A DNA stretch of 64,000 nt. It comes from Pseudomonas sp. RIT-562 (GTDB lineage Bacteria; Pseudomonadota; Gammaproteobacteria; Pseudomonadales; Pseudomonadaceae). The notes beneath the pieces are model-generated. The model ran no database searches. It had not been told where the DNA came from and saw only the letters and a program-made list of their open reading frames with translations. The stretch lies in the NCBI RefSeq assembly GCF_026241895.1, contig NZ_JAPJIV010000019.1, positions 1 through 64,000 of the forward strand, written 5' to 3'. Positions 35,701 through 43,733 of the stretch are shown piece by piece. Within the stretch, counting starts at the first letter, position 1. Each line of letters opens with the position of its first letter. The position numbers and the translations under genes are program-made.

Positions 35701-38700
35701 GCGCGGCAATGCATGGCGATTTCACCGTGGGACACCACCACGCCCTTGGGTTTGCCGGTGGAGCCCGAGGTGTAGATCAGGTAGGCCTGATGCTGGGGCA
35801 AACTGCTGCGCGGCAGCTCATGCGTCGGGTAGTCGGCCAGGGCGGCGCTGTCATCTTCCAGGCACCAGCGCGCCACTTCAGGCGGCAACTCCCCCAGGGC
35901 CTTGAACATGGCCGCGTCGCTGAGGAGCAAGCCAATGCCGCTGTCCTCGATCATGTAGTGCAAACGGTCCAGCGGGCATTCCGGGTCCAGCGGCACGTAC
36001 GCGCCGCCCGCCTTGAGGATCGCCAGCAAGCCGACCACCATCTCCAGCGAGCGCTCCAGCGCCAGGCCGACCCGCACCTGCGGGCCGACCCCACGCTCAC
36101 GCAGCATCCAGGCCAGGCGATTGGCCCGGTTGTCGAGTTCGCCATAACTCAAGGTCTGTCCGGCGAAGGTCAACGCCTGTGCAGCGCTGCGCAGCCGCGC
36201 CTGCTCACTGAACAGATGATGGATGCACTGGTCCAGGTGATGTTCGCCAGGCTCCATGCCCAGGCTGTCGAGCAGGTTTTGCTGCTCGTCGGCCGCCAGC
36301 AGCGGCAACTCGCTCAGGCGCTGTTGCGGATCGGCCAGCAACGCTTGCAGCAGGTTGCGCCAATGCCCGGCCATGCGCGCAATGCGCGGTTCATCAAACA
36401 GATCGGTGCTGTAGGTCAGGCAGCAACCCAGGCGGTGGTCGAGGTCGGTGACTTCCAGGTTGAGGTCAAACTTGGTGGCGCGGGCATCGTTCGCCAGGTA
36501 CTCGACGGTCATCCCGGCCAGATTGCGTTTCTGCTGGAACTCCCAGCGCTGCACATTGCACATCACCTGGAACAGCGGGTTATAGGCGGCGCTGCGTGGC
36601 GGCTGCAAGGCTTCCACCAGGTGATCGAACGGCAGATCCTGATGGGACTGGCCTTCGATGACGGTGTGCCGGACCTGCTCGAACAACTCGCCGACGGACA
36701 TCTGCCCGTCCAGCTGGCAGCGCAGGACCTGGGTATTGAGGAACGCCCCGATCAGTCCTTCGCTCTCCGGGCGGATGCGGTTGGCCACCGGCGCACCGAT
36801 GCGCAGGTCGCTCTGGCCGCTGTAGCGATAGAGCAGGACGGCCAGCGCAGCAGTCATGGTCATAAACAAGGTCAGGCCGTGTTGCGCATTGAAGCTGCGC
36901 ACCTGCGCGGCCAGCTCGTCGCTCAGGTCAAACCGGTACAGCTCGCCCCGATGGCTCTGCACCGCCGGGCGCGCACGATCGGCGGGCAGCTCCAGCAACG
37001 GATGTTCCCGGCCCAGTTGCGCGGTCCAGTAATCCAGTTGCCGCTGACGCTCGCCGGACTCCAGCCACTGGCGCTGCCAGACGCTGTAGTCCAGATACTG
37101 CACAGGCAGCGGTGCCAGGGGAGACTGGCGGCCATCGACCAGGGCTTCATACAGTGCGCTGAGCTCCCGGGCAAAAATATCCATGGCCCAGCCTTCGGTG
37201 ACGATGTGGTGCAGTGTCAGTACCAGGTAGTGCTCCTGCAGGGCCGTCCTGACCAGGCAGGCGCGCAGCAGTGGCCCGGTTTCCAGATCGAAAGGCTGGT
37301 GTGCCTCCTCGTCCGCCAGTTGCTGGACCTGGCGCTCGCGATCCGCAGCTGCCAGAGCACTGAAGTCCCTCAACTCCAGGCGCATGCCAGCGTGCGGATG
37401 CACCTGCTGGCGAGCCACGCCGTCGATACTCGGGAAGGTCGTGCGCAGGGTTTCATGACGCATGATCAGGGCCTGCAGGGCTGCGTCGAAGCGTTCGACA
37501 TCCAGCTCGCCGCGCAGGCGCGCCATGCCACCGACGTTGTAGGCCGGGCTGTCGGGTTCCATTTGCCAGAGGAACCACATGCGTTGTTGGGAGTACGACA
37601 GCGGCACCGGCTGGTTGCGGTCAACCTGCTCGATCGGCGGTTGCCGATTGGTGTTGCCGCTGACCTGAATCAAGCGCACCTGTTCGGCGAACGCACCCAG
37701 CTCACTGTTCTCGAACAGCGCCCGCAGCGGCAGTTCGACGTCACACGCCTGGCGAGTTCGGGAAATGATTTGCGTGGCCAGCAACGAGTGGCCGCCAAGG
37801 GCGAAGAAGTCATCTCCCAGGCCGATCTGTGGATGACCCAATATTTGGCGCCAGATGTCGGCGATCTGCTGCTGCAGCGCGGTCACCGGTTCGACATGTT
37901 CGCGCACCTGCCACAGCGGCTCCGGCAAGGCCCGGCGATCGAGTTTGCCGCTGGGACTCAGGGGCATCGCATCCAGGCGCATCAGTTGCGCCGGCACCAT
38001 GTACTCGGGCAGCTCGGCGGCCAGCGCACTGAGCAGCCGGGCGTCTTGCCCGGCCTGTTGTTGGGCGCTGGGCGTGCTGGTGTAATAGCCGATTAGCTGC
38101 GGGCCAGCGACCGTATCGCGCACCAGCACTGCGGCCTGGACCACTGCGTCCTGAGCCAGCAGGCGGGCTTCGATTTCCTGCGGCTCGACGCGGAACCCGC
38201 GCAACTTGACCTGCTGATCGAGCCGCCCGAGGTATTCAATTACCCCATCCGCCCTCCACCGCGCCCGGTCGCCGGTTCGATACAGGCGCGCCCCGGGTTC
38301 GCCCAGGGGGTCGGCGACAAAACGTTCGGCGGTCAACGCCGGACGGCCCAGGTAACCGCGCGCCAGGCCAAGGCCGCCGATGCACAGCTCACCCGGCACG
38401 CCAAACGGGAGCGCATTCAGTTCGCTGTCCAGGACCCGGCACAGGACGTTGCCCAGAGGACGGCCGATTGGCGAGCGCTCGCCGTCGGCGCGGGTGCAGT
38501 GCCAGTGAGTGACGTTGATCGCGGTCTCAGTCGGGCCATAACGATTGTGCAACTGCACTGCTGGCAACTGCGCCAGGACCCGGTCGCGCAGGTCGGGAGC
38601 CAGGGCTTCACCGCCGCTGAATACTCGACGCAAGCTACTGCACCCGGCGCTCAGCGGCTCGTCGACGAACAACGAAAGCAACGGTGGCACGAAGTGCAAG

Positions 38701-41700
38701 GTGGTGACGCCATACTGTTGCACCAGGCTCGCAATACGGTGCGGATCGCGGTGCTCGCCCGGCGCCGCGATCAGCAAGCGCGCACCGCTGACCAGCGGCC
38801 AGAAACACTCCCACACCGAGACGTCGAAACTGATCGGGGCCTTTTGCATCAGCACGTCGGTTTCGTCGAGGCGGTAAGTGTCCTGCATCCACTGCAACCG
38901 TTCGGCCAAAGCTGCATGGGTATTGCCGACGCCCTTGGGCTGGCCGGTAGAACCCGAGGTGTAGATCACATACGCCAGGTTGTCGCCTTGCAAGTGCAGG
39001 CCGGGCGCATGGCTTGGCCAGCTCTCCAGGTGCAGGGTGTCCATGGCAATCACGCTGACGCCGGCGGTGGCCGGCAAGCGTTCGAGCAACGCGGTCTGGG
39101 TCAGCAGCAACTCGACGGCGCTGTCGCCGAGCATGTAGGCCAGGCGCTCGGCCGGATAGTCAGGATCCAGAGGCACGTAGGCACCGCCGGCCTTGATGAT
39201 TGCCAGCAGGCCGATCAACAGCTGCGGCGAACGGTCCGCAGCGATGGCCACGCGGACGTCAGGGCCGACTCCCTTGTCGCGCAGGTAATGGGCCAGGCGG
39301 TTGGCCTGGGTGTGCAGCTGGGCAAAATCGAGGCTGCCGTTTTCCCAGATCAGCGCAGTGCGCTCGGGGGTCAGGCGCGCCTGTTCGTTGAGCTGGTCTG
39401 CAAGCCATAGAGTGGCCGGAGCACAGGGGGCACTGCTGCATTGGGCAAGTTGGGCCTGTTCGCTCAACGTCATCAGGCGCAGGTCGCCAATGGCGGTGCC
39501 GGGCTGCTCGCAGACTGCGCGCAGCAGGTTGCAATAGTGCTCGGCCAGGCGCTCGATAGTACTGGCGTCAAACAGTTCGCTGGCGTAGTCGAAGGACAGG
39601 CTCAGGCGTCCCTTCTGGTCTTCTTCGCTGTGCAATTGCAGGTCGAACTTGGCTTCGCGGCTATGCCACGGCAGCTCCTCGGCCAGCAGGCCCGGCAACC
39701 GCCGCAGGGCACTCAGGTCGCGCTGCTGGTGGTTGAACATGACCTGGAACAGCCCTTGTTCGCGGGCCTGGGGAAAGGCTTCCAGCAGCTGTTCGAACGG
39801 CAGGTCCTGGTGGGCTTGCGCACCCAGGACGGAGTCCCGGGTCTGCGCCAGCAGCTCGATAAACGACTGGCGCGAATCCACCTCGGCGCGCAGCACCTGG
39901 GTGTTGATGAAAAAGCCGATCAGGCCCTGGGTTTCCAGGCGCGGACGGTTGGCGTTGGGCACCCCGATGCGAATGTCCCGTTGACCGCTGTAGCGATGCA
40001 ACAGGCTCTGGAACGCAGCAAGCAGCAGCATGAATGGAGTGGATTGATGCGCCAGGGCGGTCTGGCGAATGGCGTTGCCCAGGGCCGCATCCAGCTTCAC
40101 CCCGTGACGCGCGGCGCTGCGCACATGCTGCGCCGAGCGCGGGTGGTCGGTTGCCAGACTGAGGGTCGGATGCTCGTCGCCCAATTGTGCTTTCCAGTAG
40201 GCCAGCTGCCGCTCGCCCTCCCCTTGCGCCAGCCATTGGCGCTGCCAGCTGGCGTAGTCGGCGTACTGGGTCGGCAGCGCGTCAAGTGCGACGGTCTGCC
40301 CCTGGGACGTGGCGGCGTAAATCCGCGAAAACTCGTCGATCAGTACATTCAACGACCAGCCGTCAGCGATGATGTGGTGCATCGTCATCAGCAGTTGATG
40401 ATCCTGGTCGTCGAGGCGGACCAGGGTTGCCCACCACAGCGGGCCTTGCTCCAGATCGAACTGGGTGCGCGCCTCGTCCTCACGAATCTGCAGGGCTCGG
40501 GCTTCCCGTTCGGCAATGGGCAAGTGGCTGATATCGATCACCTGCAGATTAAACTCAGCGGCGGTATCGACCTGTTGCAGCGCCACCCCGTCGCGCTCGA
40601 AAAAGCGTGTGCGCAAGGCCTCATGGCGCCCGATCAACTGCTGGAAACTGGCGCGCAACGCATCCTCATCCAGCTCGCCGCGCAGCCGCAGACCGCCGGG
40701 AATGGTGTAGGCGCTGCTCTGCCGATCAAGCTGCCAGGTGATCCACAAGCGGTTTTGCGCCAGGGACTGTGGCAACGCTTCGCGGCGCGACAGGCTGGCG
40801 ATGGCGCCCTGGGCCTGGCCCCCATCCTGTTGTTGCTGGAGTACCGCCTGGGTGAATGCGCCCAGGGTCGGCGCTTCGAACAGCAGGCGCAGATTCAGCT
40901 CCAGGCCGAGCGCCTCGCGCAGGTGGGCGACCACCTGGGTGGCGGCAATGGAGTTGCCACCCAGCAGGAAGAAGTGGTCATCGGCGCTGACCTGCTCGAC
41001 CTGCAACTGCTCGCCCCAGATCCTGCCAATCAGGCCTTGCAGTTCAGACCCTGTTTCGCTTGCGGCCTTGTTGGCCGGGGTCGCTGACGGAAACTGTGCG
41101 TAGCAATCGAGGCTGCCCTCATCCAGGCGAATGCGACAGGCCGAGCGTTGCAGTTTGCCGCTGGAAGTCTTCGGCAGCGCGCCCGGATTGAGCAACACCA
41201 CCACACCCGGGGCCTCCTGATACGCCTCGGCCACCGCTTGCCGAATGGCTTTGATCAGCGCCTCGGGCGGCAGGATTTTCTGCACGCTGCGGCTGATTTC
41301 TGCAGCGATGCCGATGCCTTCGACTCCGTCGACTGTCACGGCAAATGCTGCAACACGGCCCTTGCGCACCACCTCGACTTCGCGCTCGATGGTCTGCTCG
41401 ATGTCTTGCGGGTACAGGTTGTGGCCGCGCACGATCAGCAGGTCTTTCAGGCGCCCGGTGATGAACAGTTCACCGTCGCGCAGGAACCCCAGGTCGCCTG
41501 TGCGCAGCCAGGTGCGGCCGTCGTGCTGGACGAATGTCTGGGCGCTGGCCTGGGGATTGCGCCAGTAGCCATGGGCGATGCTCGGCCCACTGGCCCAGAC
41601 CTCCCCCACGCAATTGTCGGCGAGCTGCTCGAATTTTACCGGGTCGATCACTCGCACCGCATGGCCCGGCTGGCTGACCCCGCAACTCATGACCGCGCTG

Positions 41701-42782
41701 CCCGCGCCAGCCTCGACACGATTGCCGGCCAGTGCCAGGTCGTCGACTCGCAGGCTGCCGATACCCTGGCCCCGCTTGCTTCCCGCAACGAACAAAGTCG
41801 CCTCGGCCAATCCGTAGGACGCCATGAAGGACTGTGGAGTAAATCCACAGCTGGCGAATTTTTCGGCGAAGCGTTCCAGGGTATCCAGGCGAATCGGTTC
41901 GGACCCGGAATAGGCCACTCGCCAGCGGCTGAGATCGAGCCGCTCCAGCGCGGATTCGCTGACCCGCTCGCTGCACAGGCGGTAGGCGAAATCCGGCCCG
42001 CCGCTGATGGTGCCGCCGTATTCGCTGAGCGCTTCGAGCCAGCGCAACGGCCGTCCGAGGAAGTACGCGGGCGACATCAAGACACAGGGCACGCCACTGA
42101 AAATCGGCTGCAGCAGTCCCCCGATCAGGCCCATGTCGTGGTACAGCGGCAGCCAGCTGACAATGACGTCGTCGGGGTTCAGATCGATGCCGAAGCCCTG
42201 GCGGATCAGCAGCTCATTCGCCACCAGATTGCCGTGGCTGACCTGCACGCCTTTAGGTAACGCGGTGGAGCCGGAGGTGTACTGCAGGAAAGCGATGTGC
42301 TCGTCCTGCACCGAGGGTTCGAGCCAATGACCGGCCTGCTCGCGGTCGAGGGTGTCGACGCACAGCAGCGGCGGCGCTCCTTCGATTTGCCCCAGGGCAT
42401 CACGCAGGCCCGAGCTGGTCAGCAGCACGCGCGGCTCGGCATCGCTGATGATCGACAGCAGGCGCTCCTGATGATGACGCCGGGTGGATTCCGGCGGATA
42501 GGCCGGTACCGCAATCACGCCCGCATACAGGCAGCCAAAAAAGGCCGCGACATAGTCCGGGCCGCTGGGAAACAACAGCACCGCGCGATCGCCCGATTGA
42601 GCTTGCTGCTGCAATGCCCCGGCGATTATCCGCGCCCGCTCATCCAGCTCGCGATAGTTGAGCACCACCGCTTCATCCCGGGATTCGGCAAGAAACCTCA
42701 AGGCCACCCGATCCGGCGTCAGGGCCGCGCGGCGCTGGAGGGCTTGGACCAGATTGCTGGGGATTTCGAACGAGTCGGTCAT
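29799..42782 (-). CDS. pvdL: Pyoverdine chromophore NRPS PvdL
   Basis: The 4327-residue synthetase starts pyoverdine assembly; P. aeruginosa PvdL is almost the same length. Domains, by core motif: acyl-CoA ligase (YTSGSTALPKG, about residue 172), carrier (GGNS, 609), condensation (HHIIADG, 803), adenylation (TSGSTG, 1276), carrier (GGHS, 1664), condensation (HHIVTEG, 1858), adenylation (2337), carrier (GGDS, 2736), epimerisation (HHLVVDG, 2914), condensation (HHILIDA, 3386), adenylation (3871), carrier (GGHS, 4265). This fits fatty acid-Glu-D-Tyr-Dab. My reading of the last adenylation pocket is DIWELTADD, a code I recall for Dab. There is no thioesterase, so the chain passes to another NRPS not in this window. 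I chose the ATG at 42782 because it has AGGA at good spacing and the PvdS promoter would start transcription near 42828, too close to the alternative start at 42824. Confidence 0.97.
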   Translation of the reverse strand: MTDSFEIPSNLVQALQRRAALTPDRVALRFLAESRDEAVVLNYRELDERARIIAGALQQQAQSGDRAVLLFPSGPDYVAAFFGCLYAGVIAVPAYPPESTRRHHQERLLSIISDAEPRVLLTSSGLRDALGQIEGAPPLLCVDTLDREQAGHWLEPSVQDEHIAFLQYTSGSTALPKGVQVSHGNLVANELLIRQGFGIDLNPDDVIVSWLPLYHDMGLIGGLLQPIFSGVPCVLMSPAYFLGRPLRWLEALSEYGGTISGGPDFAYRLCSERVSESALERLDLSRWRVAYSGSEPIRLDTLERFAEKFASCGFTPQSFMASYGLAEATLFVAGSKRGQGIGSLRVDDLALAGNRVEAGAGSAVMSCGVSQPGHAVRVIDPVKFEQLADNCVGEVWASGPSIAHGYWRNPQASAQTFVQHDGRTWLRTGDLGFLRDGELFITGRLKDLLIVRGHNLYPQDIEQTIEREVEVVRKGRVAAFAVTVDGVEGIGIAAEISRSVQKILPPEALIKAIRQAVAEAYQEAPGVVVLLNPGALPKTSSGKLQRSACRIRLDEGSLDCYAQFPSATPANKAASETGSELQGLIGRIWGEQLQVEQVSADDHFFLLGGNSIAATQVVAHLREALGLELNLRLLFEAPTLGAFTQAVLQQQQDGGQAQGAIASLSRREALPQSLAQNRLWITWQLDRQSSAYTIPGGLRLRGELDEDALRASFQQLIGRHEALRTRFFERDGVALQQVDTAAEFNLQVIDISHLPIAEREARALQIREDEARTQFDLEQGPLWWATLVRLDDQDHQLLMTMHHIIADGWSLNVLIDEFSRIYAATSQGQTVALDALPTQYADYASWQRQWLAQGEGERQLAYWKAQLGDEHPTLSLATDHPRSAQHVRSAARHGVKLDAALGNAIRQTALAHQSTPFMLLLAAFQSLLHRYSGQRDIRIGVPNANRPRLETQGLIGFFINTQVLRAEVDSRQSFIELLAQTRDSVLGAQAHQDLPFEQLLEAFPQAREQGLFQVMFNHQQRDLSALRRLPGLLAEELPWHSREAKFDLQLHSEEDQKGRLSLSFDYASELFDASTIERLAEHYCNLLRAVCEQPGTAIGDLRLMTLSEQAQLAQCSSAPCAPATLWLADQLNEQARLTPERTALIWENGSLDFAQLHTQANRLAHYLRDKGVGPDVRVAIAADRSPQLLIGLLAIIKAGGAYVPLDPDYPAERLAYMLGDSAVELLLTQTALLERLPATAGVSVIAMDTLHLESWPSHAPGLHLQGDNLAYVIYTSGSTGQPKGVGNTHAALAERLQWMQDTYRLDETDVLMQKAPISFDVSVWECFWPLVSGARLLIAAPGEHRDPHRIASLVQQYGVTTLHFVPPLLSLFVDEPLSAGCSSLRRVFSGGEALAPDLRDRVLAQLPAVQLHNRYGPTETAINVTHWHCTRADGERSPIGRPLGNVLCRVLDSELNALPFGVPGELCIGGLGLARGYLGRPALTAERFVADPLGEPGARLYRTGDRARWRADGVIEYLGRLDQQVKLRGFRVEPQEIEARLLAQDAVVQAAVLVRDTVAGPQLIGYYTSTPSAQQQAGQDARLLSALAAELPEYMVPAQLMRLDAMPLSPSGKLDRRALPEPLWQVREHVEPVTALQQQIADIWRQILGHPQIGLGDDFFALGGHSLLATQIISRTRQACDVELPLRALFENSELGAFAEQVRLIQVSGNTNRQPPIEQVDRNQPVPLSYSQQRMWFLWQMEPDSPAYNVGGMARLRGELDVERFDAALQALIMRHETLRTTFPSIDGVARQQVHPHAGMRLELRDFSALAAADRERQVQQLADEEAHQPFDLETGPLLRACLVRTALQEHYLVLTLHHIVTEGWAMDIFARELSALYEALVDGRQSPLAPLPVQYLDYSVWQRQWLESGERQRQLDYWTAQLGREHPLLELPADRARPAVQSHRGELYRFDLSDELAAQVRSFNAQHGLTLFMTMTAALAVLLYRYSGQSDLRIGAPVANRIRPESEGLIGAFLNTQVLRCQLDGQMSVGELFEQVRHTVIEGQSHQDLPFDHLVEALQPPRSAAYNPLFQVMCNVQRWEFQQKRNLAGMTVEYLANDARATKFDLNLEVTDLDHRLGCCLTYSTDLFDEPRIARMAGHWRNLLQALLADPQQRLSELPLLAADEQQNLLDSLGMEPGEHHLDQCIHHLFSEQARLRSAAQALTFAGQTLSYGELDNRANRLAWMLRERGVGPQVRVGLALERSLEMVVGLLAILKAGGAYVPLDPECPLDRLHYMIEDSGIGLLLSDAAMFKALGELPPEVARWCLEDDSAALADYPTHELPRSSLPQHQAYLIYTSGSTGKPKGVVVSHGEIAMHCRAVIERFGMRPDDCELHFYSINFDAATERLLVPLLSGAQVVLRAQGQWDAEEICELIRRHPINILGFTPSYGSQLAQWLATRNETLPVRMCITGGEALTGEHLQRIRAAFKPSLFFNAYGPTETVVMPLASLAPEKLEEGMGSVPIGSVIGARVAYILDADLALVPQGATGELFIGGAGMAQGYHERPGMTAERFVADPFATDGGRLYRTGDLVRQRDDGLVEYLGRIDHQVKIRGFRIELGEIENRLLEHESVREAVVLALDAPSGKQLVGYLLTAVANQDEAHQTDLRESLKAHLKTQLPDYMVPTHLILLAHWPLTANGKLDRRALPAPDPELNRQHYVAPRNELELTLASIWCEVLNVSQVGLNDNFFELGGDSILSIQVVSRARQQGIHFSPRDLFQHQTVQTLAAIATRTEQVVAEQGLLSGESRMTPIQHWFFDSKFPEPQHWNQALLLEPTVLLEPHCLEQALLAVIAQHDALRLRFTRAAGAWRAEHQAASEIPVLWQVRVKSMEQCIALFADAQRSLDLAQGPLLRALLVDGPQGQQRLFIAIHHLVVDGVSWRVLLDDVQTAYRQLIGAKPVQLPAKTSALRDWAARLQAYAGSESLREELGWWQAQLAGPDVALPCARPEGGRQHRHAETISVRLDAERTRQLLQQAPSAYRTQVNDLLLTALARVVCRWSGHESALIQLEGHGRETLFEEVDLSRTVGWFTSAFALRLTPALDQGHSIKAIKEQLRAVPHKGLGYGVLRYLADDACREAMAALPVPQLTFNYLGQFDQSFADDALFRPLDEPVGAAHDPQAALPNELSVDSQVYGGELVMRWTFSTERHDRQTITELANAYLEQLQGLIEHCLRDDAGGLTPSDFPLAKLSQPQLDALPVPAALIEDVYPLTPMQEGMLLHTLLEPGTGLYYMQDRYRINSELDPQRFAQAWHAVIARHEALRASFCWNVGEDMLQVIHKPGSTPIEYHDWSAIAQAEQEPKLQALLKNERETGFDLLNQAPFHLRLIRVDAARYWFMMSNHHILIDAWCRSLLMNDFFEIYSALGEGRDAQLALPPRYRDYIAWLQGQSLAEARQWWKSNLQGFERTTPIPSDRPFLREHAGESGGMVVGNCYTRLDARDGVQLRELAQAHQLTINTFAQAAWALVLRRLSGDRDVLFGVTVAGRPVEIPAMQRTVGLFINSIALRVKMPGDDQRCSVRQWLGELLDSNMQLREYEYLPLVSIQEHSELPKGQPLFDSLFVFENAPVEVSVLDRAQSLNATSDSGRTHTNFPLTAVCYPGDDLGLHLFYDQRFFDESTVERMLAEFKRLLLALMQGFHGDMADLPLLGVEEQEFLIHGCNQSAHEYPLAQSYVALFEEQVARHPQRVAASFLDQQHTYAELNECSNRLGHALQAAGVGLDQPVALLAERNLDLLGMIIGSFKAGAGYLPLDPGLPSQRLSRIVDLSRTPLLVCTQACREQAVALLDSFSCAARPKLLVWEEVQASAVAVTNPGLYSGPDNLAYVIYTSGSTGLPKGVMVEQRGMLNNQLSKVPYLDLSEQDVIAQTASQSFDISVWQFLAAPLFGARVDIVPNVIAHDPQGLLAHVAAQGVTVLESVPSLIQGMLALERMSLDGLRWMLPTGEAMPPELAHQWLLRYPQIGLVNAYGPAECSDDVAFYRVDLASTRSTYLPIGTPTDNNRLYLLDGALELVPLGAVGELCVAGTGVGRGYVSDPLRTAQAFVPNPFGAPGDRLYRTGDLARRRSDGVLEYVGRIDHQVKIRGYRIELGEIEARLHEQPEVRDAAVGVQEGANGKHLVGYLVAADSALNPGERLERIKQRLRAELPEYMVPLHWLWLERMPLNANGKLDRKALPALEIGQLQGQDYQAPRSELELKLADIWAEVLKVDRVGVRDNFFELGGHSLLATQIASRVQKALQRDVPLRAMFECSTVEELAEYIDGLATGDITEEKVDRLNDLMAELEGL

Positions 42783-42835
42783 GGGGTTTCCTGCAAAAAA
42801 TTTGGGCTGTGTGTGCGGTGCCATTCACCAAGAGA

Positions 42836-42859
42836 ACGGATGGAGTGGGACAAGAATTA
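42836..42859 (-). promoter_or_regulatory. PvdS promoter of pvdL (one mismatch)
   Basis: On the minus strand CTAATT places TAATT at plus 42855-42859, and CGT at plus 42836-42838 follows after 16 bp. It differs from TAAAT in one base but keeps the spacing of the other sites. The predicted leader before pvdL is about 45 bases. Confidence 0.72.
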
Positions 42860-42948
42860 GTCGTCGACGGCGATCGCCAACGGGGCTGGCGTGCGGCAGC
42901 GTGTCGCAGTTCGCAAAACGCACCTTTGCAGCGCATTAATTCTCTTTC

Positions 42949-42981
42949 TCAATTGACAATCATTATCATTCAACCTAATTT
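42949..42981 (+). promoter_or_regulatory. pvdS promoter overlapped by a Fur box
   Basis: TTGACA (42953-42958), a 17-bp spacer and TAATTT (42976-42981) form a near-consensus sigma-70 promoter. The 19-bp window 42949-42967 matches 14 of 19 bases of the Fur consensus, with the right half AATCATTATC perfect. Iron-loaded Fur would cover the -35 element and spacer, giving iron repression of pvdS. Confidence 0.85.
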
Positions 42982-43051
42982 GTCGCTCGATGTGTAGGGC
43001 AGCCCAGGTCTTCAGCAGCCCCACTAACCTATTTGCAGCAGGGTGTTTTCC

Positions 43052-43600
43052 ATGACGGAACAAGTATCCACAAGCAGGTGCGATTCACCGCTACTTCAGG
43101 CATTCGTCGACAATCGACTGATTCTGGTGAAGATTGCAGCACGCATTACCGGGTGCCGGTCGCGCGCCGAAGACGTGGTACAGGATGCGTTCTTCCGCTT
43201 GCAGTCTGCGCCGCAGATCACCTCCTCCTTCAAGGCGCAGCTCAGCTATCTGTTCCAGATCGTGCGCAACCTGGCAATCGACCACTACCGCAAGCAGGCG
43301 CTGGAGCAGAAGTATTCCGGGCCTGAAGAGGAAGGCCTGAATGTGGTGATCCAGGGCGCCTCGCCGGAAACCTCGCACATCAATTTCTCGACCCTGGAAC
43401 ACATCGCCGACGCGCTCACGGAGCTGCCCAGCCGCACCCGTTATGCATTCGAGATGTACCGCCTGCATGGCGTACCGCAGAAGGACATCGCCAAGGAACT
43501 GGGAGTGTCGCCGACACTGGTGAACTTCATGATTCGCGATGCACTGGTGCATTGCCGCAAGGTGTCGGGGAGTCGGGCGGACACTTTTGCTAGGCGTTGA
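43052..43600 (+). CDS. pvdS: Extracytoplasmic-function sigma factor PvdS
   Basis: The 182-residue iron-starvation sigma factor directs RNA polymerase to pyoverdine promoters. Region 2 is at about residues 20-90 (CRSRAEDVVQDAFFRLQSAP, then YLFQIVRNLAIDHYRKQA), and region 4 at about residues 115-170 (ALTELPSRTRYAFEMYRLHG, then GVSPTLVNFMIRDALVHC). The sequence is close to what I recall for P. aeruginosa PvdS. The ATG at 43052 matches the family start (MTEQVSTSRCDSPLLQAF) and follows AGCAGGG; a GTG three codons earlier is less likely. It is divergent from pvdL. Confidence 0.97.
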   Translation: MTEQVSTSRCDSPLLQAFVDNRLILVKIAARITGCRSRAEDVVQDAFFRLQSAPQITSSFKAQLSYLFQIVRNLAIDHYRKQALEQKYSGPEEEGLNVVIQGASPETSHINFSTLEHIADALTELPSRTRYAFEMYRLHGVPQKDIAKELGVSPTLVNFMIRDALVHCRKVSGSRADTFARR

Positions 43601-43642
43601 GATCTGGAATTTGTGGTACCCCCATCGTCGGATTGCCGCCCA

Positions 43643-43710
43643 GAGCAGGCTCACTCCTACAGGGGTCTATTGTGAAGATCCAATGTAGGAGTGAGCCTGC
43701 TCGCGATTGG
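43643..43710. repeat. REPIN (pair of inverted REPs)
   Basis: GAGCAGGCTCACTCCTACA (43643-43661) and its exact reverse complement (43684-43702) are separated by 22 bases; the right unit continues with CGCGATTGG. It lies between the convergent pvdS and pvdY-like genes and may also end their transcripts. Confidence 0.88.
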
Positions 43711-43733
43711 TGACTCAAGATCGAACAAGATCC

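Noticed and set aside
34359..38096. A plus-strand open frame of 1245 residues and others of 300-560 residues inside pvdL
   Set aside because: They lie antisense to NRPS domains with clear motifs and are a side effect of high-GC codon use; none has a recognisable domain.
29799..42782. Full substrate codes for the first two PvdL adenylation domains
   Set aside because: My alignment of the pocket residues was not secure enough by eye; only the third domain gave a code I could place.
42783..42824. Upstream start of pvdL adding 14 residues
   Set aside because: There is no good ribosome-binding site, and the predicted PvdS transcript would start almost at that codon.
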